DNA from: Streptomyces roseofulvus
GTDB taxonomy: Bacteria; Actinomycetota; Actinomycetes; Streptomycetales; Streptomycetaceae
DNA length: 64,000 bases
Direction: 5' to 3'
NCBI RefSeq assembly: GCF_039534915.1
Contig: NZ_BAAAWE010000001.1
Span: forward strand, 7,006,001 to 7,070,000
The number at the start of each line of letters is the position of its first letter. Positions within the stretch are counted from its first letter, which is position 1. The translations under genes and the position numbers were made by a program. This document shows positions 43,606-52,375 of the stretch, piece by piece. The notes under the pieces are model-generated. The model made no database searches. It was given only the letters and a program-made list of their open reading frames with translations, and was not told where the DNA came from.

Positions 43606-44525
43606 AGACCCTGGCCATTCCGTTCCTGGCCTGTGAACCGGAGCAGTACGACCCTGCGTGGGCCGACGAGGGATTCGGTACGGAGGCCTCCCTCTTCGAC
43701 CGGGCCGATCTGCTGGACCCCGACTCATGGGCGACGGTGCGGCGCACGGTCCGCTCGGTGGCCGGTGCACGGCGGCACCCCTCGTTCACGTTCCACTTCC
43801 CCGTCAACGACTGCGACTACGTGGCCGATCCGGTCGTCCGCGACCGGCTGTGGGAAGCCGTCGACATGGTCGCGGACAACGAACTCGACGGCCTGGTCCT
43901 CCACTCCAACCGGGTCCGCACCACCGAGCAATGGCGGGAGCTGGACCTGCGGGCCGAGCGCGATCGCTTCGCGGAATTCGTCCAGGAGCTCGGCCGGCGG
44001 GTGGCGGGGGAGCGCTTCTGGATCGGCCTGGAGAACATGCCGCTGATGGGCAACGACGCCACCGACTTCGATCCCCTGCTGGTCTTTCCTCAAGACGTCG
44101 CTGGCCTGTGCAGCGACAACATCGGGCTCACCTGGGACTTCTGCCACTACAGCTACTCGGTTCACATCGCGGGCCTGCTGGCACAGGGGCTCGTGCCCGA
44201 CAGCTCGGACTACGTCCCCGTCCCCGACGGCGTCGGCCATCTCGACTTCACGACGATCGACGATCTGATCGTGCACCACCACTTCAGCGCCTTCCTGGGA
44301 CAGGCAGTGCGTGGTGGTGAGCAGTGCATCGAAGGAGTCGCCCCCTGGGAGAGCACCCTTCCCGAGCGCGTGTACGCCGACGCCTTCGCGGCGATCGCGC
44401 GGTCCGCCCGTGCCCGGACGGTCACTCTTGAGATCCGCGAGGAGGACTACCGCCGGCGCACGAAGGTGTTCGAAGTGGCCCGGTGGTGTCGTGACATCCT
44501 GGAACGCGAAGGAGCCCGAGCGTGA
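43602..44525 (+). CDS. Xylose-isomerase-like TIM-barrel protein
   Basis: A 307-residue protein of the sugar isomerase/endonuclease IV (AP_endonuc_2) fold. Metal-binding residues can be placed in FTFHFPVNDCDY, GLVLHSN, WIGLENMPLMGND, GLTWDFCHYSYS and VTLEIREEDY. Members isomerise or epimerise sugars and inositols. GTG 43602 overlaps the previous stop (GTGA). Together with the next gene it may shape the sugar or cyclitol part of the product. Confidence 0.78.
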   Translation: MKTLAIPFLACEPEQYDPAWADEGFGTEASLFDRADLLDPDSWATVRRTVRSVAGARRHPSFTFHFPVNDCDYVADPVVRDRLWEAVDMVADNELDGLVLHSNRVRTTEQWRELDLRAERDRFAEFVQELGRRVAGERFWIGLENMPLMGNDATDFDPLLVFPQDVAGLCSDNIGLTWDFCHYSYSVHIAGLLAQGLVPDSSDYVPVPDGVGHLDFTTIDDLIVHHHFSAFLGQAVRGGEQCIEGVAPWESTLPERVYADAFAAIARSARARTVTLEIREEDYRRRTKVFEVARWCRDILEREGARA

Positions 44526-45796
44526 GGGCGGAGACCGGGGCCGTGACCGACGCCCTGCGCTCGGACTCCGAGGAACTCGTCGCCCTGCTCCAAGAGCTGG
44601 TGCGATGCCATCCGGTGTACGGGACTCCCGGCCAGCAGGCCGTCATGGACGTCGCGGAGCGACACCTGCGGGAGACGGGCCTGGCAGTCCGCCGGTTCGA
44701 AGTCGATCACGAGGCGCTTCGCCGTTCTGAGCACTACGTCGACGTGACCGCGTTCGGGGGCGAGTTCACCACGTACGGAGACGTGCCACGGGATGCGGTG
44801 AGCGCGTGGGCGGACTTTCCGGCGGACGGCCCCCACGTGGTTCTCAACGGCCACGTGGACGTGGAATTCGTCACCTCCCCGTACAGCTGGGACCGTCCGG
44901 GCCTTTGGTCCTCCGGCCTGGCGGCGGACGGCCGGGTGTACGGTCGGGGCACCTGCGACATGCTCGGTGGCGTGGCCTGCTATCTGTACGTGCTGCGCAA
45001 GATGGCCCCGCTCTTCGACCGGGCCCGCGGCGCCGTCACCGTGCAGATCGTCCTGGACGAGGAGATCGGCGGCAACGGCACGCTGGCACAGCTGCTGGAG
45101 CCGCGCGGCAAGCCCGTCGATGTCGCCCTGATCGCGGAACCCTCCGATCTGACCGTGTGCGAGCAGACACGCGGCTTCCACCAATTCGCCATCCACTACA
45201 CCGGCGAGCCGGTGCACATGGTGTTCGCCCAGCCCTTCGACAACGCGAACCGAGCGCTTCCGGCGCTGATCGGCGCCCTGGAAGAGCTGGACGCATGGGT
45301 CGCCGATCAGGCCGGCTCCCGTACGGCGCGGCGCTACGTGATGTACGGGGATGTGCGAGGCGGCAGTGACGCCGCCGTACCGGCCGAGTCCGTGGAACTG
45401 CGCGTCACCTTGGCGTTGCCGCCGCAGGTCGGGGTGGATGAGGTCATGCGGCGTCTGGCCGACGATCTCGCAAGGCTGTCGCAGAGCTGGCCCCGCAGCC
45501 CTCGGATCCGCGACTACGGACTGCGCTTCCCCGGGAGCGAGCTCAGCGACGAACCGCTGGTCGAGGAGTTGCTGGCCGCCGGCCGGCGGCACGGCATGCT
45601 CCTGCTGCGGGATGAGTTCCCGAGCGCATGCGATGCCCGGCTCTTCGAGGCGTTCGGCATTCCCAGCGTCGTCTTCGGGCCGGGCAGCCTGCGGCGGGCA
45701 CACAGCAGCGACGAGTGGGTGGACGTGTCGGAACTCGTCGACTACTGCGTGGTCCTCGCCGAGGCCCTCATGAAGACCTGGGGAGTCACATCGTGA
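44522..45796 (+). CDS. M20-family metallohydrolase (ArgE/DapE-like)
   Basis: A 424-residue M20 peptidase/deacylase. Metal ligands are in VVLNGHVDVEF (His, Asp), YGRGTCDMLGGVA (Asp), VLDEEIGGNGTL (Glu-Glu) and ALIAEPSDLTV. The final His lies in GSLRRAHSSDEWV. Relatives remove acetyl or succinyl groups from amino acids such as N-acetylornithine. It may unmask an amine that was protected during synthesis. GTG 44522 is coupled to the previous stop. Confidence 0.9.
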   Translation: MRAETGAVTDALRSDSEELVALLQELVRCHPVYGTPGQQAVMDVAERHLRETGLAVRRFEVDHEALRRSEHYVDVTAFGGEFTTYGDVPRDAVSAWADFPADGPHVVLNGHVDVEFVTSPYSWDRPGLWSSGLAADGRVYGRGTCDMLGGVACYLYVLRKMAPLFDRARGAVTVQIVLDEEIGGNGTLAQLLEPRGKPVDVALIAEPSDLTVCEQTRGFHQFAIHYTGEPVHMVFAQPFDNANRALPALIGALEELDAWVADQAGSRTARRYVMYGDVRGGSDAAVPAESVELRVTLALPPQVGVDEVMRRLADDLARLSQSWPRSPRIRDYGLRFPGSELSDEPLVEELLAAGRRHGMLLLRDEFPSACDARLFEAFGIPSVVFGPGSLRRAHSSDEWVDVSELVDYCVVLAEALMKTWGVTS

Positions 45797-47112
45797 TTCC
45801 TGCTGTCTACGAGGAGGACGGCGGGGACACCCGCTACAACCCCCTTCCGGCCCGTGTCAGGGTCCCCTTGTGCCCTGCCCCCCGGCCTACGATCGGCTTC
45901 CTGCGGCGGCTTGCGGCCCTGGGCGGCGATCCCACGCGGACCGACCGGGCCGTCAGGATCGCACTCGGCCGTCGGCTGGGTGTGGATCCCGCGCGCGTCC
46001 TCCTGACCGAATCCGGCAGTCACGCTCTTGTGACGGCCTTGCGGATGCTGCGGAGGAACCCGCAGGACGAAGTGGTCGTGCCCGCCTTCTCCTGCCCGAG
46101 CCTGGTGGCGGCAGTCCTCGCCGCCGGCATGGTTCCGGTCCTGTGCGACCTGGACGAGGACTGGGCCATGGGCCCCGAGCAGGTCTCGCCCGTCCTGTCC
46201 GCGAGCACCCGCGTCGTCATCGCCGCCCACATATTCGGCACCCCAGCCGATCTGCCGGGGCTGCAGGAGCTGTGCGACGCCCGCGGCATCGACCTCGTCG
46301 ACGACGCTGCCCAGGCCCTGGGCGGAGTCGTGGCCGGTCGGCCCATGGGGTCGTGGGGGCGCTGCGGTGTGCTGAGCTTCGGCCGGCACAAGCCGCTGTT
46401 CGCCGGCGGCGGGGGCGCTCTGGTCCTCGACGAGCGCGCCGCGGAGGTCCTGGCCGAACCCCTGCCGCAGCGCGCGCGACGTGGTGCGGGCTGGGATTCC
46501 CTTCTGCACGCTGCGAGGATGGACGCCCTGCGCCGGTTGGACACCCGGCTGCCGGTTCGGCTGCGATTGCAGCCCGCGCCGGTGGAGGATGCCCGCGTCC
46601 CGTTGGAGCACTACCAGCTCGCCGACGCGGGTGCCGCGGGCATGCCGGCCGTACACGGCGCCCTGCTCCTGGACCAGCTGTCCCGTCTGGACCAGGACCG
46701 CAGCCGGGTCCGGGCTGCTGCTGCCCGCTACACGTCAGCGCTGAGCCCGGCGCTGCTGCCTCCGCCCGACGCGGTACTCGCAGGTGAGCTCAACTTCGTC
46801 CCGCTGGTCTGTGCGCCTGCCGACCGCCGGAGCATCGCCGCGCACTTCGCCTCCCTGGGGGTGGAGACGACCTGGCTGTACTACCCGATGCACCGGGTGC
46901 GGCAGTACCGGGGCCGTGTTCGGGTGGGGCGGCTCCAGGTCAGCGACGCGTTGTGGAAGAGCGTGCTGTGCGTACCTGGGCGAGGGCGGCACACCGACGA
47001 ACAGATCCGCCAGGTCGCTCACGCGATCAGAACAGCCCACCCGGTCCCCGGCCGGACCGCAATGGGCGGACAGACAACGGAAGGACCCCATGCCCGCCAC
47101 CGTCAGCAGTGA
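45793..47112 (+). CDS. DegT-family aminotransferase (second copy)
   Basis: A 439-residue fold-type I PLP enzyme. VLLTESGSHALVTALRML is the phosphate site, EVVVPAFSCPSLVAAVLAAG and IDLVDDAAQALGG follow, and SFGRHKPLFAGGGGALVL holds the PLP Lys. It is only distantly related to the copy at 42400 and is probably specific for another substrate. GTG 45793 overlaps the previous stop. The 3' end overlaps the next gene by 23 bp and the last 20 residues look loose. Confidence 0.85.
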   Translation: MIPAVYEEDGGDTRYNPLPARVRVPLCPAPRPTIGFLRRLAALGGDPTRTDRAVRIALGRRLGVDPARVLLTESGSHALVTALRMLRRNPQDEVVVPAFSCPSLVAAVLAAGMVPVLCDLDEDWAMGPEQVSPVLSASTRVVIAAHIFGTPADLPGLQELCDARGIDLVDDAAQALGGVVAGRPMGSWGRCGVLSFGRHKPLFAGGGGALVLDERAAEVLAEPLPQRARRGAGWDSLLHAARMDALRRLDTRLPVRLRLQPAPVEDARVPLEHYQLADAGAAGMPAVHGALLLDQLSRLDQDRSRVRAAAARYTSALSPALLPPPDAVLAGELNFVPLVCAPADRRSIAAHFASLGVETTWLYYPMHRVRQYRGRVRVGRLQVSDALWKSVLCVPGRGRHTDEQIRQVAHAIRTAHPVPGRTAMGGQTTEGPHARHRQQ

Positions 47113-48016
47113 CCGCGTTTCGGACGTCACGGACCAGCAACCCTTGTTCGGGCACGACCGGCCGGAGATGTGGCCCTACCACACCCGTTACTGGGGCCAG
47201 GTGGTGTCCGGACTGTTCGGGGGTACCTTCCGGACGCTTCGGATCGAGCTGCCGGATCCGGTGCTGCTCCCCGTCATCGTCGGCGGATCGTTGGCCGAGG
47301 GAGGATTCTGCTCCGGCCACATCGGTTACGGGGGGGCCGTCCCGGAAGCGGCGGGCACCACACTCGACGCTTCCGACCATGTGCGCGCGGTCGTCGCCGC
47401 CCAGGAGTTCCTGGACCTGCCGTGCCGACGGCTGGTCACACCGCCGCTCGGCGAGGCCGCCCTTCCGCAGGGACCCGACCAGGGTGAGAGGCGCCGGACG
47501 TACCTGGTGGATCTGGCAGGTTCCGAGCAGGAGCAGCTGTCCTCCTACGCGCGCTCGCTCCCGGGCTCGGTCCGCAAGGCGCTTCGGTCCGGTGTCGAAG
47601 TCAGGCTGGTCACCACGGCGGACGCGGGCCAGGCCCTGGCCCTCGTACACCTCACACAGGCGGAGGTGGGTGCGACGTACCGGATGCCGCGCGGTCTGCT
47701 CGACGCGCTCGTCGACGGCGGGCCGGACTTCGGCACGGTTCTCGGCTGCTGGTACGAAGGCCGGCTGATCTCGGTCGGCGTGTTCCTGCGCACCGGAGGG
47801 AACGTCGGCTACCTGGCAACCGGCTGGGACCGGACCCACGCCAAACTGCGCGCCAACTATCTGATGGTGCATCACGCTCTGCGGTACTTCGCCGACCGGG
47901 GGGACCGGGTGGTCGACCTCGGCTACTCCCACCAGCCCGGCATCGTCGAGTTCAAGCGCCAGTGGGGCAGCAGACCGGCTGACTCCCTCGACCTCTCCGC
48001 CGCCGTCCAGGCGTGA
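47090..48016 (+). CDS. FemAB/GNAT-like acyltransferase
   Basis: A 308-residue protein with the double-GNAT look of FemAB and BioF2-like acetyltransferases: LSSYARSLPGSVRKALRSGV, GRLISVGVFLRTGGNVGYLA, ANYLMVHHALRYFADRG and the end motif VDLGYSHQPGIVEFKRQWGS, typical for FemAB-type enzymes. Some relatives transfer an amino acid from aminoacyl-tRNA to an amine in antibiotic pathways. That would be a second way of making an amide here beside the NRPS. The start at 47090 lies inside the end of the DegT gene. Confidence 0.78.
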   Translation: MPATVSSDRVSDVTDQQPLFGHDRPEMWPYHTRYWGQVVSGLFGGTFRTLRIELPDPVLLPVIVGGSLAEGGFCSGHIGYGGAVPEAAGTTLDASDHVRAVVAAQEFLDLPCRRLVTPPLGEAALPQGPDQGERRRTYLVDLAGSEQEQLSSYARSLPGSVRKALRSGVEVRLVTTADAGQALALVHLTQAEVGATYRMPRGLLDALVDGGPDFGTVLGCWYEGRLISVGVFLRTGGNVGYLATGWDRTHAKLRANYLMVHHALRYFADRGDRVVDLGYSHQPGIVEFKRQWGSRPADSLDLSAAVQA

Positions 48017-48043
48017 TACGACAACACGGAACCAGAAGGAATC

Positions 48044-49042
48044 ATGGGTAACAGGCTTCACGAGATCTCTGCGGTATCGGACGAGGACGTCGCGTCCGTT
48101 GCGGAGCGATACGGGCTGGGTGGGGTGGCCTCGTGGTCGTTGTGCGGTCAGGGGCTGATCAACACCAACCTCCGCGTCGTCAGTGTGACCGGCTTCGAGT
48201 GGCTGCTGCGGATCTACGCACCGGACCGGCTGGAATCCGAGGTCCGCTTCGAGCTCTCCGTGCTCGAACAGCTGGAACGGGCGGACTTCCCGGCACCCCG
48301 GCCGCTGCGCGACCTCGAGGGTGAGCCGTTGGGGCGCCTGGGCGGCCGCTGTTTCTCGGTACTGACGTTCCTTCCCGGCGCCACCGTCGGCCAGGAGGGC
48401 CTGACCACTTCCCTAGCCCGTCAGGTGGGCTCCCTTTACGGCGCTTTCCGCGCGGCCGTGGCCGACTTCACCCCGGACGGAGCCCGCGAGAGCGGCGACC
48501 ACGAGGCGGTCCTCCCGCTGCTGCGGACAACCCTCGCCGCTGTGGCCGAGGCGGAGCCGGGCGTGGCAGACCACGTGCGCACGGCCTGGGAATCGGTCGA
48601 GGCGGCCTTCCGTCCGGACCGGGACAGGGCCACGGGTGTGGTCCACGGCGACCTCTTCTACGAGAACATCCTCGTGCGGGGCGGCGAGCTGGTCGCGTTC
48701 ATCGACTTCGACGACGCCTACTGCGGGCTGATCCTGCTGGACCTGGCCCTGGTCGTGATGGAGTTCGCGACTCCGCCGGACGAGATTCTCGACGGGACGT
48801 TGGCTGCAGCCGTGCTGGACGGCTACGCGCAAGCCGTCGGCGAACTCGAGTACACAGGCGCCGAGCTGTACGACGCCCTGCTGTTCCTGTGCTGCAAGTT
48901 CTTCTGCTACACGTTGGAACTCACCCTGGGGGAGGGGGAGCCGGCCACGGCCAATCCGTACTACCGCCGGCTGGTCGACCTCACCGCCCCTGGCCGCCGT
49001 GCCGCGCTGCAAGAAGTCCTCTCCGCCCGCGCGATCCGCTGA
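48044..49042 (+). CDS. Homoserine kinase type II-like (APH-fold) kinase
   Basis: A 332-residue APH-superfamily kinase closest in pattern to ThrB type II. GLINTNLRV is the Gly-rich N-lobe loop, WLLRIY has the ATP Lys position as Arg-rich, VVHGDLFYENILV is the catalytic loop and VAFIDFDDAYCG the metal site. It may phosphorylate a hydroxyl amino acid or amino alcohol used as a precursor. It is not closely related to the two APH paralogues at 34202 and 39051. GAAGGAATC precedes the ATG. Confidence 0.82.
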   Translation: MGNRLHEISAVSDEDVASVAERYGLGGVASWSLCGQGLINTNLRVVSVTGFEWLLRIYAPDRLESEVRFELSVLEQLERADFPAPRPLRDLEGEPLGRLGGRCFSVLTFLPGATVGQEGLTTSLARQVGSLYGAFRAAVADFTPDGARESGDHEAVLPLLRTTLAAVAEAEPGVADHVRTAWESVEAAFRPDRDRATGVVHGDLFYENILVRGGELVAFIDFDDAYCGLILLDLALVVMEFATPPDEILDGTLAAAVLDGYAQAVGELEYTGAELYDALLFLCCKFFCYTLELTLGEGEPATANPYYRRLVDLTAPGRRAALQEVLSARAIR

Positions 49043-49104
49043 ACGCACGAGGAATCCAGCCCGGGCCCGCAGGTACACCCCACAGACACGACACGGACAC
49101 CACC

Positions 49105-50112
49105 ATGAACAACATCGCCGTATTCGCCGGCAGCGCACACCGTGAACTCGCACAGGAGATCTGCGACAACCTCGGGGTGCCCCTGCTGCCGTCCACGGTC
49201 AAGCGGTTCGCCAACGACTGCATCGAGGTACAGCTCCAGGCGAACTGCCGTGAGAAGGACGTCTTCATCATCCATCCGCTGGTGCCTCCGGTGCAGGAGA
49301 ACCTCGTCGAGCTGCTGCTGATGCTCGACGCGGCCCGCGGGGCGTCGGCAGCCCGGGTGACCACCGTGCTGCCGCACTACGCGTACGCCCGCTCGGACAA
49401 GAAGGACGCGCCGAGGATCTCCATCGCAGCCCGGCTGGTAGCCGATCTCCTGTCCACCGCGGGGGCCGGCCGGGTCCTGGCCATGACCCTCCACTCTCCT
49501 CAGGTGCACGGGTTCTTCGGCATCCCGGTCGACCACCTGCACGCGCTGTTCGAGCTGGCCGGCCACTTCCGTGGGCTCGACCTGTCGAACACCGTCATCG
49601 TCTCCCCGGACCTGGGCAACGCGAAAGAGGCAGCCTCCTTCTCCCGTATGCTCGGCGTTCCCATGGCTGCCGCGACCAAGCAGCGGCTCGCGGCGGACCA
49701 GATCGCGATCACCTCGATCATCGGTGATGTGGAGGGCCGGGACGTGATCGTCCTCGACGACGAGATCGCCCGCGGCAGCACCGTTCTGGGACTGCTGGAC
49801 GAGCTGCGGGCCCGCAACGTGCGTTCGGTCCGGGTGGCCTGCACCCACGGTCTCTTCACCGATGGGGCAGTGGAGAAGCTCACTGCCGCGCCCGACGTGG
49901 TGGAGCTGGTGTGCACGAACACCGTGCCCATCCCCGCCTCCAAGCGCACGGACAAGCTCACGGTCATCTCCGTGGCCCCCGCGCTGGCCGAGGCCATCCG
50001 GAGGATCCACAAGGGGGAATCCGTAAGCGCCCTCTTCGAGGTGAATCAGGTCGCCCTCGTCGATGCGGCCGATCCGCACGCCGACGCTCCGGGCGCCGGC
50101 GAGCCGCAGTGA
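49105..50112 (+). CDS. Ribose-phosphate pyrophosphokinase (PRPP synthetase)-like
   Basis: A 335-residue PRPP synthetase homologue. FAGSAHRELAQEICDNLGVP, DVFIIHPLVPPVQENLVELL, VLPHYAYARSDKKD and HSPQVHGFFGIPVDHL match the family in order. VSPDLGNAKEA replaces the usual SPDAGG segment, and the PRPP-binding loop reads VLDDEIARGST instead of DDMIDTGGT. That makes it a divergent, pathway-type enzyme rather than the housekeeping copy. It suggests that the pathway needs PRPP or a similar activated sugar, for a ribosyl or nucleoside-like unit. Confidence 0.85.
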   Translation: MNNIAVFAGSAHRELAQEICDNLGVPLLPSTVKRFANDCIEVQLQANCREKDVFIIHPLVPPVQENLVELLLMLDAARGASAARVTTVLPHYAYARSDKKDAPRISIAARLVADLLSTAGAGRVLAMTLHSPQVHGFFGIPVDHLHALFELAGHFRGLDLSNTVIVSPDLGNAKEAASFSRMLGVPMAAATKQRLAADQIAITSIIGDVEGRDVIVLDDEIARGSTVLGLLDELRARNVRSVRVACTHGLFTDGAVEKLTAAPDVVELVCTNTVPIPASKRTDKLTVISVAPALAEAIRRIHKGESVSALFEVNQVALVDAADPHADAPGAGEPQ

Positions 50113-51986
50113 GTGCTCAGCCCTCTTCCGAATCCCACCGGAGAACGGACTTCTCGATGTACCTCACCCAGCCTCCCCAGACCCTCCTCGCCCTGTTCCG
50201 CCTGAGCGTCGAGCGCTATGCGGACAAGCCGGCGGTCAGCGACGGCTCGCGGACCCTCGACTACCGGCAGCTGGACGCTGCCTCCAGCGCACTGGCGGCA
50301 CGCCTGGTCTCGTACGGGATCGGCCGCGAAGACCGCGTCGGCCTGTACATGGACCGCTCGGTCGACGTGTTCGTCGCCCTGCTGGCGGTCCTGAAGGCCG
50401 GAGCCGCCTATGTCGCGGTCGACAGCCGTTACCCCGACGCCCGCCGAGACCTCATGCTGCGCGACAGCGGTGCGCGCCTGGTCATCGTCCAACCGGAGTG
50501 GGTGTCGCGGACAGCCGGTCTGGGCCTGCAGATCCTGCCGTTCGCCGTCCCCGAGCCGGACGCCGTCGAGGCCGCGGAGCCGGGCGTGGTGGTGGACCCG
50601 ACCTCTGCCGCGAGCGTGCTGTTCACCTCGGGCTCATCGGGTACGCCCAAGGCCATCGTCCTGGAACACGGCAACATCGTGGCCTTTGCCTGCAACCCCG
50701 CGCTGCCGTCCCTCCGGGCCGGGGAACGGGTCGGGCAGATATCGAGCCTCTCGTTCGACCTGTTCCACTTCGAGACCTGGAACTCCTTCGCCTCGGGTTG
50801 CGAGGTCGTGGTCCTGCCGGCGGTGCCAGACTTGCTCGCGGCCGGCTTCGGCAGCGAGATGGAGCGTCTGCGCATCGACGCGATGCTGGTGCCGACCATG
50901 GTGGTGAACCACGTCGTGCGGGAGGACGCCCGCGCCTTCGACGCGTTGCGGCTGCTCCTGTTCGCCGGTGACGTGATCCTCCCCGCCGCCTGCGACGCCC
51001 TGTTGTCCGGGAGTTTCTCCGGCCATCTCTACAACCTCTACGGACCAGCCGAGGCGACAACCGCATGCACCGCGCACCTGGTGACGGCACGGGACGCCAA
51101 GAGCGACTCCGTGCCGATCGGCCGTGCGCTGCACGGTGTGGACGCGTACGTCCTGGACGCCGACGGCGTGCACGTCGCCGACGGCACGGCGGGCGAGCTG
51201 TACCTCGGCGGAGCACAGGTGGCACGCGGCTACCTCGGCCGGGACGACCTCACGTCGGAGCGCTTCGTCACGCACCCGGGGGTCGCAGGCGGCAAGAGGC
51301 TCTACCGCACCGGAGACCTGGTCCGCCGCGACGGGGACGGCGTCCTCCACTTCCTCGGCAGGGCGGACAACCAGGTGAAGGTACGCGGCTACCGGGTCGA
51401 GCCCGACGAGGTCGAGCGGGTGCTGCGCAGGCATCCGCAGGTGGACGACGCAGTGGTGCTCGCCGTGGGCGGTCCGGGGGACCGGCACCTGGTGGCCTTC
51501 GCCGCCAGGGGCGGCGCACCGGACCCGGCCGGTGACGGTGCACTGTCCGTGGCACTGCGGACCTTCGCCGAATCCGAGCTGCCCGAGTTCATGGTGCCGA
51601 GCGACTTCCGCATCCTGTCCGAGATACCGGCCAACCACCACGGCAAGAGGGATACGGCGGCGCTGCGCGCCCTCGTCGAGCACCGTACGGACTCCGGTCC
51701 GGCCGCAGCGGCCGCCAAGGCCGGACCGACGCCCGGCGCCACGGCGACGGAGACCGAGCGCTACCTGATCGCCCTGTGGGAGGAAATGCTCGACACATCC
51801 GGGGTCACCCCCGCGGACGACTTCTTCGGGCTCGGCGGCCACTCGCTGCTCGCCTTCCGCATGCAGAGCCGCATCGACAGGGAACTCTCCGTGACCTTGG
51901 AACGGGGAGCCGTACAGCGGCACACCGTGCTCAGCGACCTCGCCGCCCTCGTCGACGAGGCCCGTGACGAGGACATCCTGATATGA
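50109..51986 (+). CDS. NRPS module: adenylation-PCP
   Basis: A two-domain NRPS protein of about 610-625 residues. The adenylation domain has LFTSGSSGTPKAIVLEHGN (A3), SFDLFHFETW (A4), NLYGPAEATT (A5), YRTGDLVRRDGDG (A7) and KVRGYRVEPDEVE (A8). The carrier domain has FFGLGGHSLLAFRM, with the phosphopantetheine Ser about 563 residues from the ATG at 50157. GTG 50109 overlaps the previous stop (GTGA) like its neighbours and is my preferred start; ATG 50157 is the alternative. The activated amino acid cannot be deduced by eye. There is no condensation domain in this protein. Confidence 0.92.
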   Translation: MSAQPSSESHRRTDFSMYLTQPPQTLLALFRLSVERYADKPAVSDGSRTLDYRQLDAASSALAARLVSYGIGREDRVGLYMDRSVDVFVALLAVLKAGAAYVAVDSRYPDARRDLMLRDSGARLVIVQPEWVSRTAGLGLQILPFAVPEPDAVEAAEPGVVVDPTSAASVLFTSGSSGTPKAIVLEHGNIVAFACNPALPSLRAGERVGQISSLSFDLFHFETWNSFASGCEVVVLPAVPDLLAAGFGSEMERLRIDAMLVPTMVVNHVVREDARAFDALRLLLFAGDVILPAACDALLSGSFSGHLYNLYGPAEATTACTAHLVTARDAKSDSVPIGRALHGVDAYVLDADGVHVADGTAGELYLGGAQVARGYLGRDDLTSERFVTHPGVAGGKRLYRTGDLVRRDGDGVLHFLGRADNQVKVRGYRVEPDEVERVLRRHPQVDDAVVLAVGGPGDRHLVAFAARGGAPDPAGDGALSVALRTFAESELPEFMVPSDFRILSEIPANHHGKRDTAALRALVEHRTDSGPAAAAAKAGPTPGATATETERYLIALWEEMLDTSGVTPADDFFGLGGHSLLAFRMQSRIDRELSVTLERGAVQRHTVLSDLAALVDEARDEDILI

Positions 51987-52369
51987 CCGTCCTCAAGGCG
52001 ACCCAGGTGGACGCGGCCGAGGCACTCATCCGCGCGTACTACACACGCGTGGACGACAACGACCCCGCCATGTTCGAGCTCTTCCACCCCGACATCCGCT
52101 ACAAACGGCCCGGCTACCCCCTGATCGAGGGCATGGGAGCCTTCCGCGACTTCTACAGCGGCACCCGAATCATCAAAGAGGGCAGCCACCAGGTGCACTC
52201 CATGTTCCGAACCGGCAGCCGCATAGCGGTCGAGGGCTGGTTCACCGGCGTCCTGCGGGACGGTTCTCGCGTGCAGCTCCCCTTCAGCGACTTCTTCGAC
52301 CTGGTCGAAGATGACGGGGCGATGCTCATCGTCTCCCGCCGCACCTACTTCGACGACACACGGGTTTGA
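51983..52369 (+). CDS. SnoaL-like (NTF2-fold) protein
   Basis: A 128-residue alpha+beta-barrel protein: AEALIRAYYTRVDDNDPAMF, LFHPDIRYKRPGYP and MGAFRDFYSGTRIIKEGSHQ. The family includes cyclases, isomerases and hydroxylase partners with varied active sites. It is coupled to the NRPS gene (ATGA) and sits 6 bp before the next NRPS gene, so it may act on carrier-bound intermediates. Function open. Confidence 0.82.
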   Translation: MTVLKATQVDAAEALIRAYYTRVDDNDPAMFELFHPDIRYKRPGYPLIEGMGAFRDFYSGTRIIKEGSHQVHSMFRTGSRIAVEGWFTGVLRDGSRVQLPFSDFFDLVEDDGAMLIVSRRTYFDDTRV

Positions 52370-52375
52370 CGCGCC

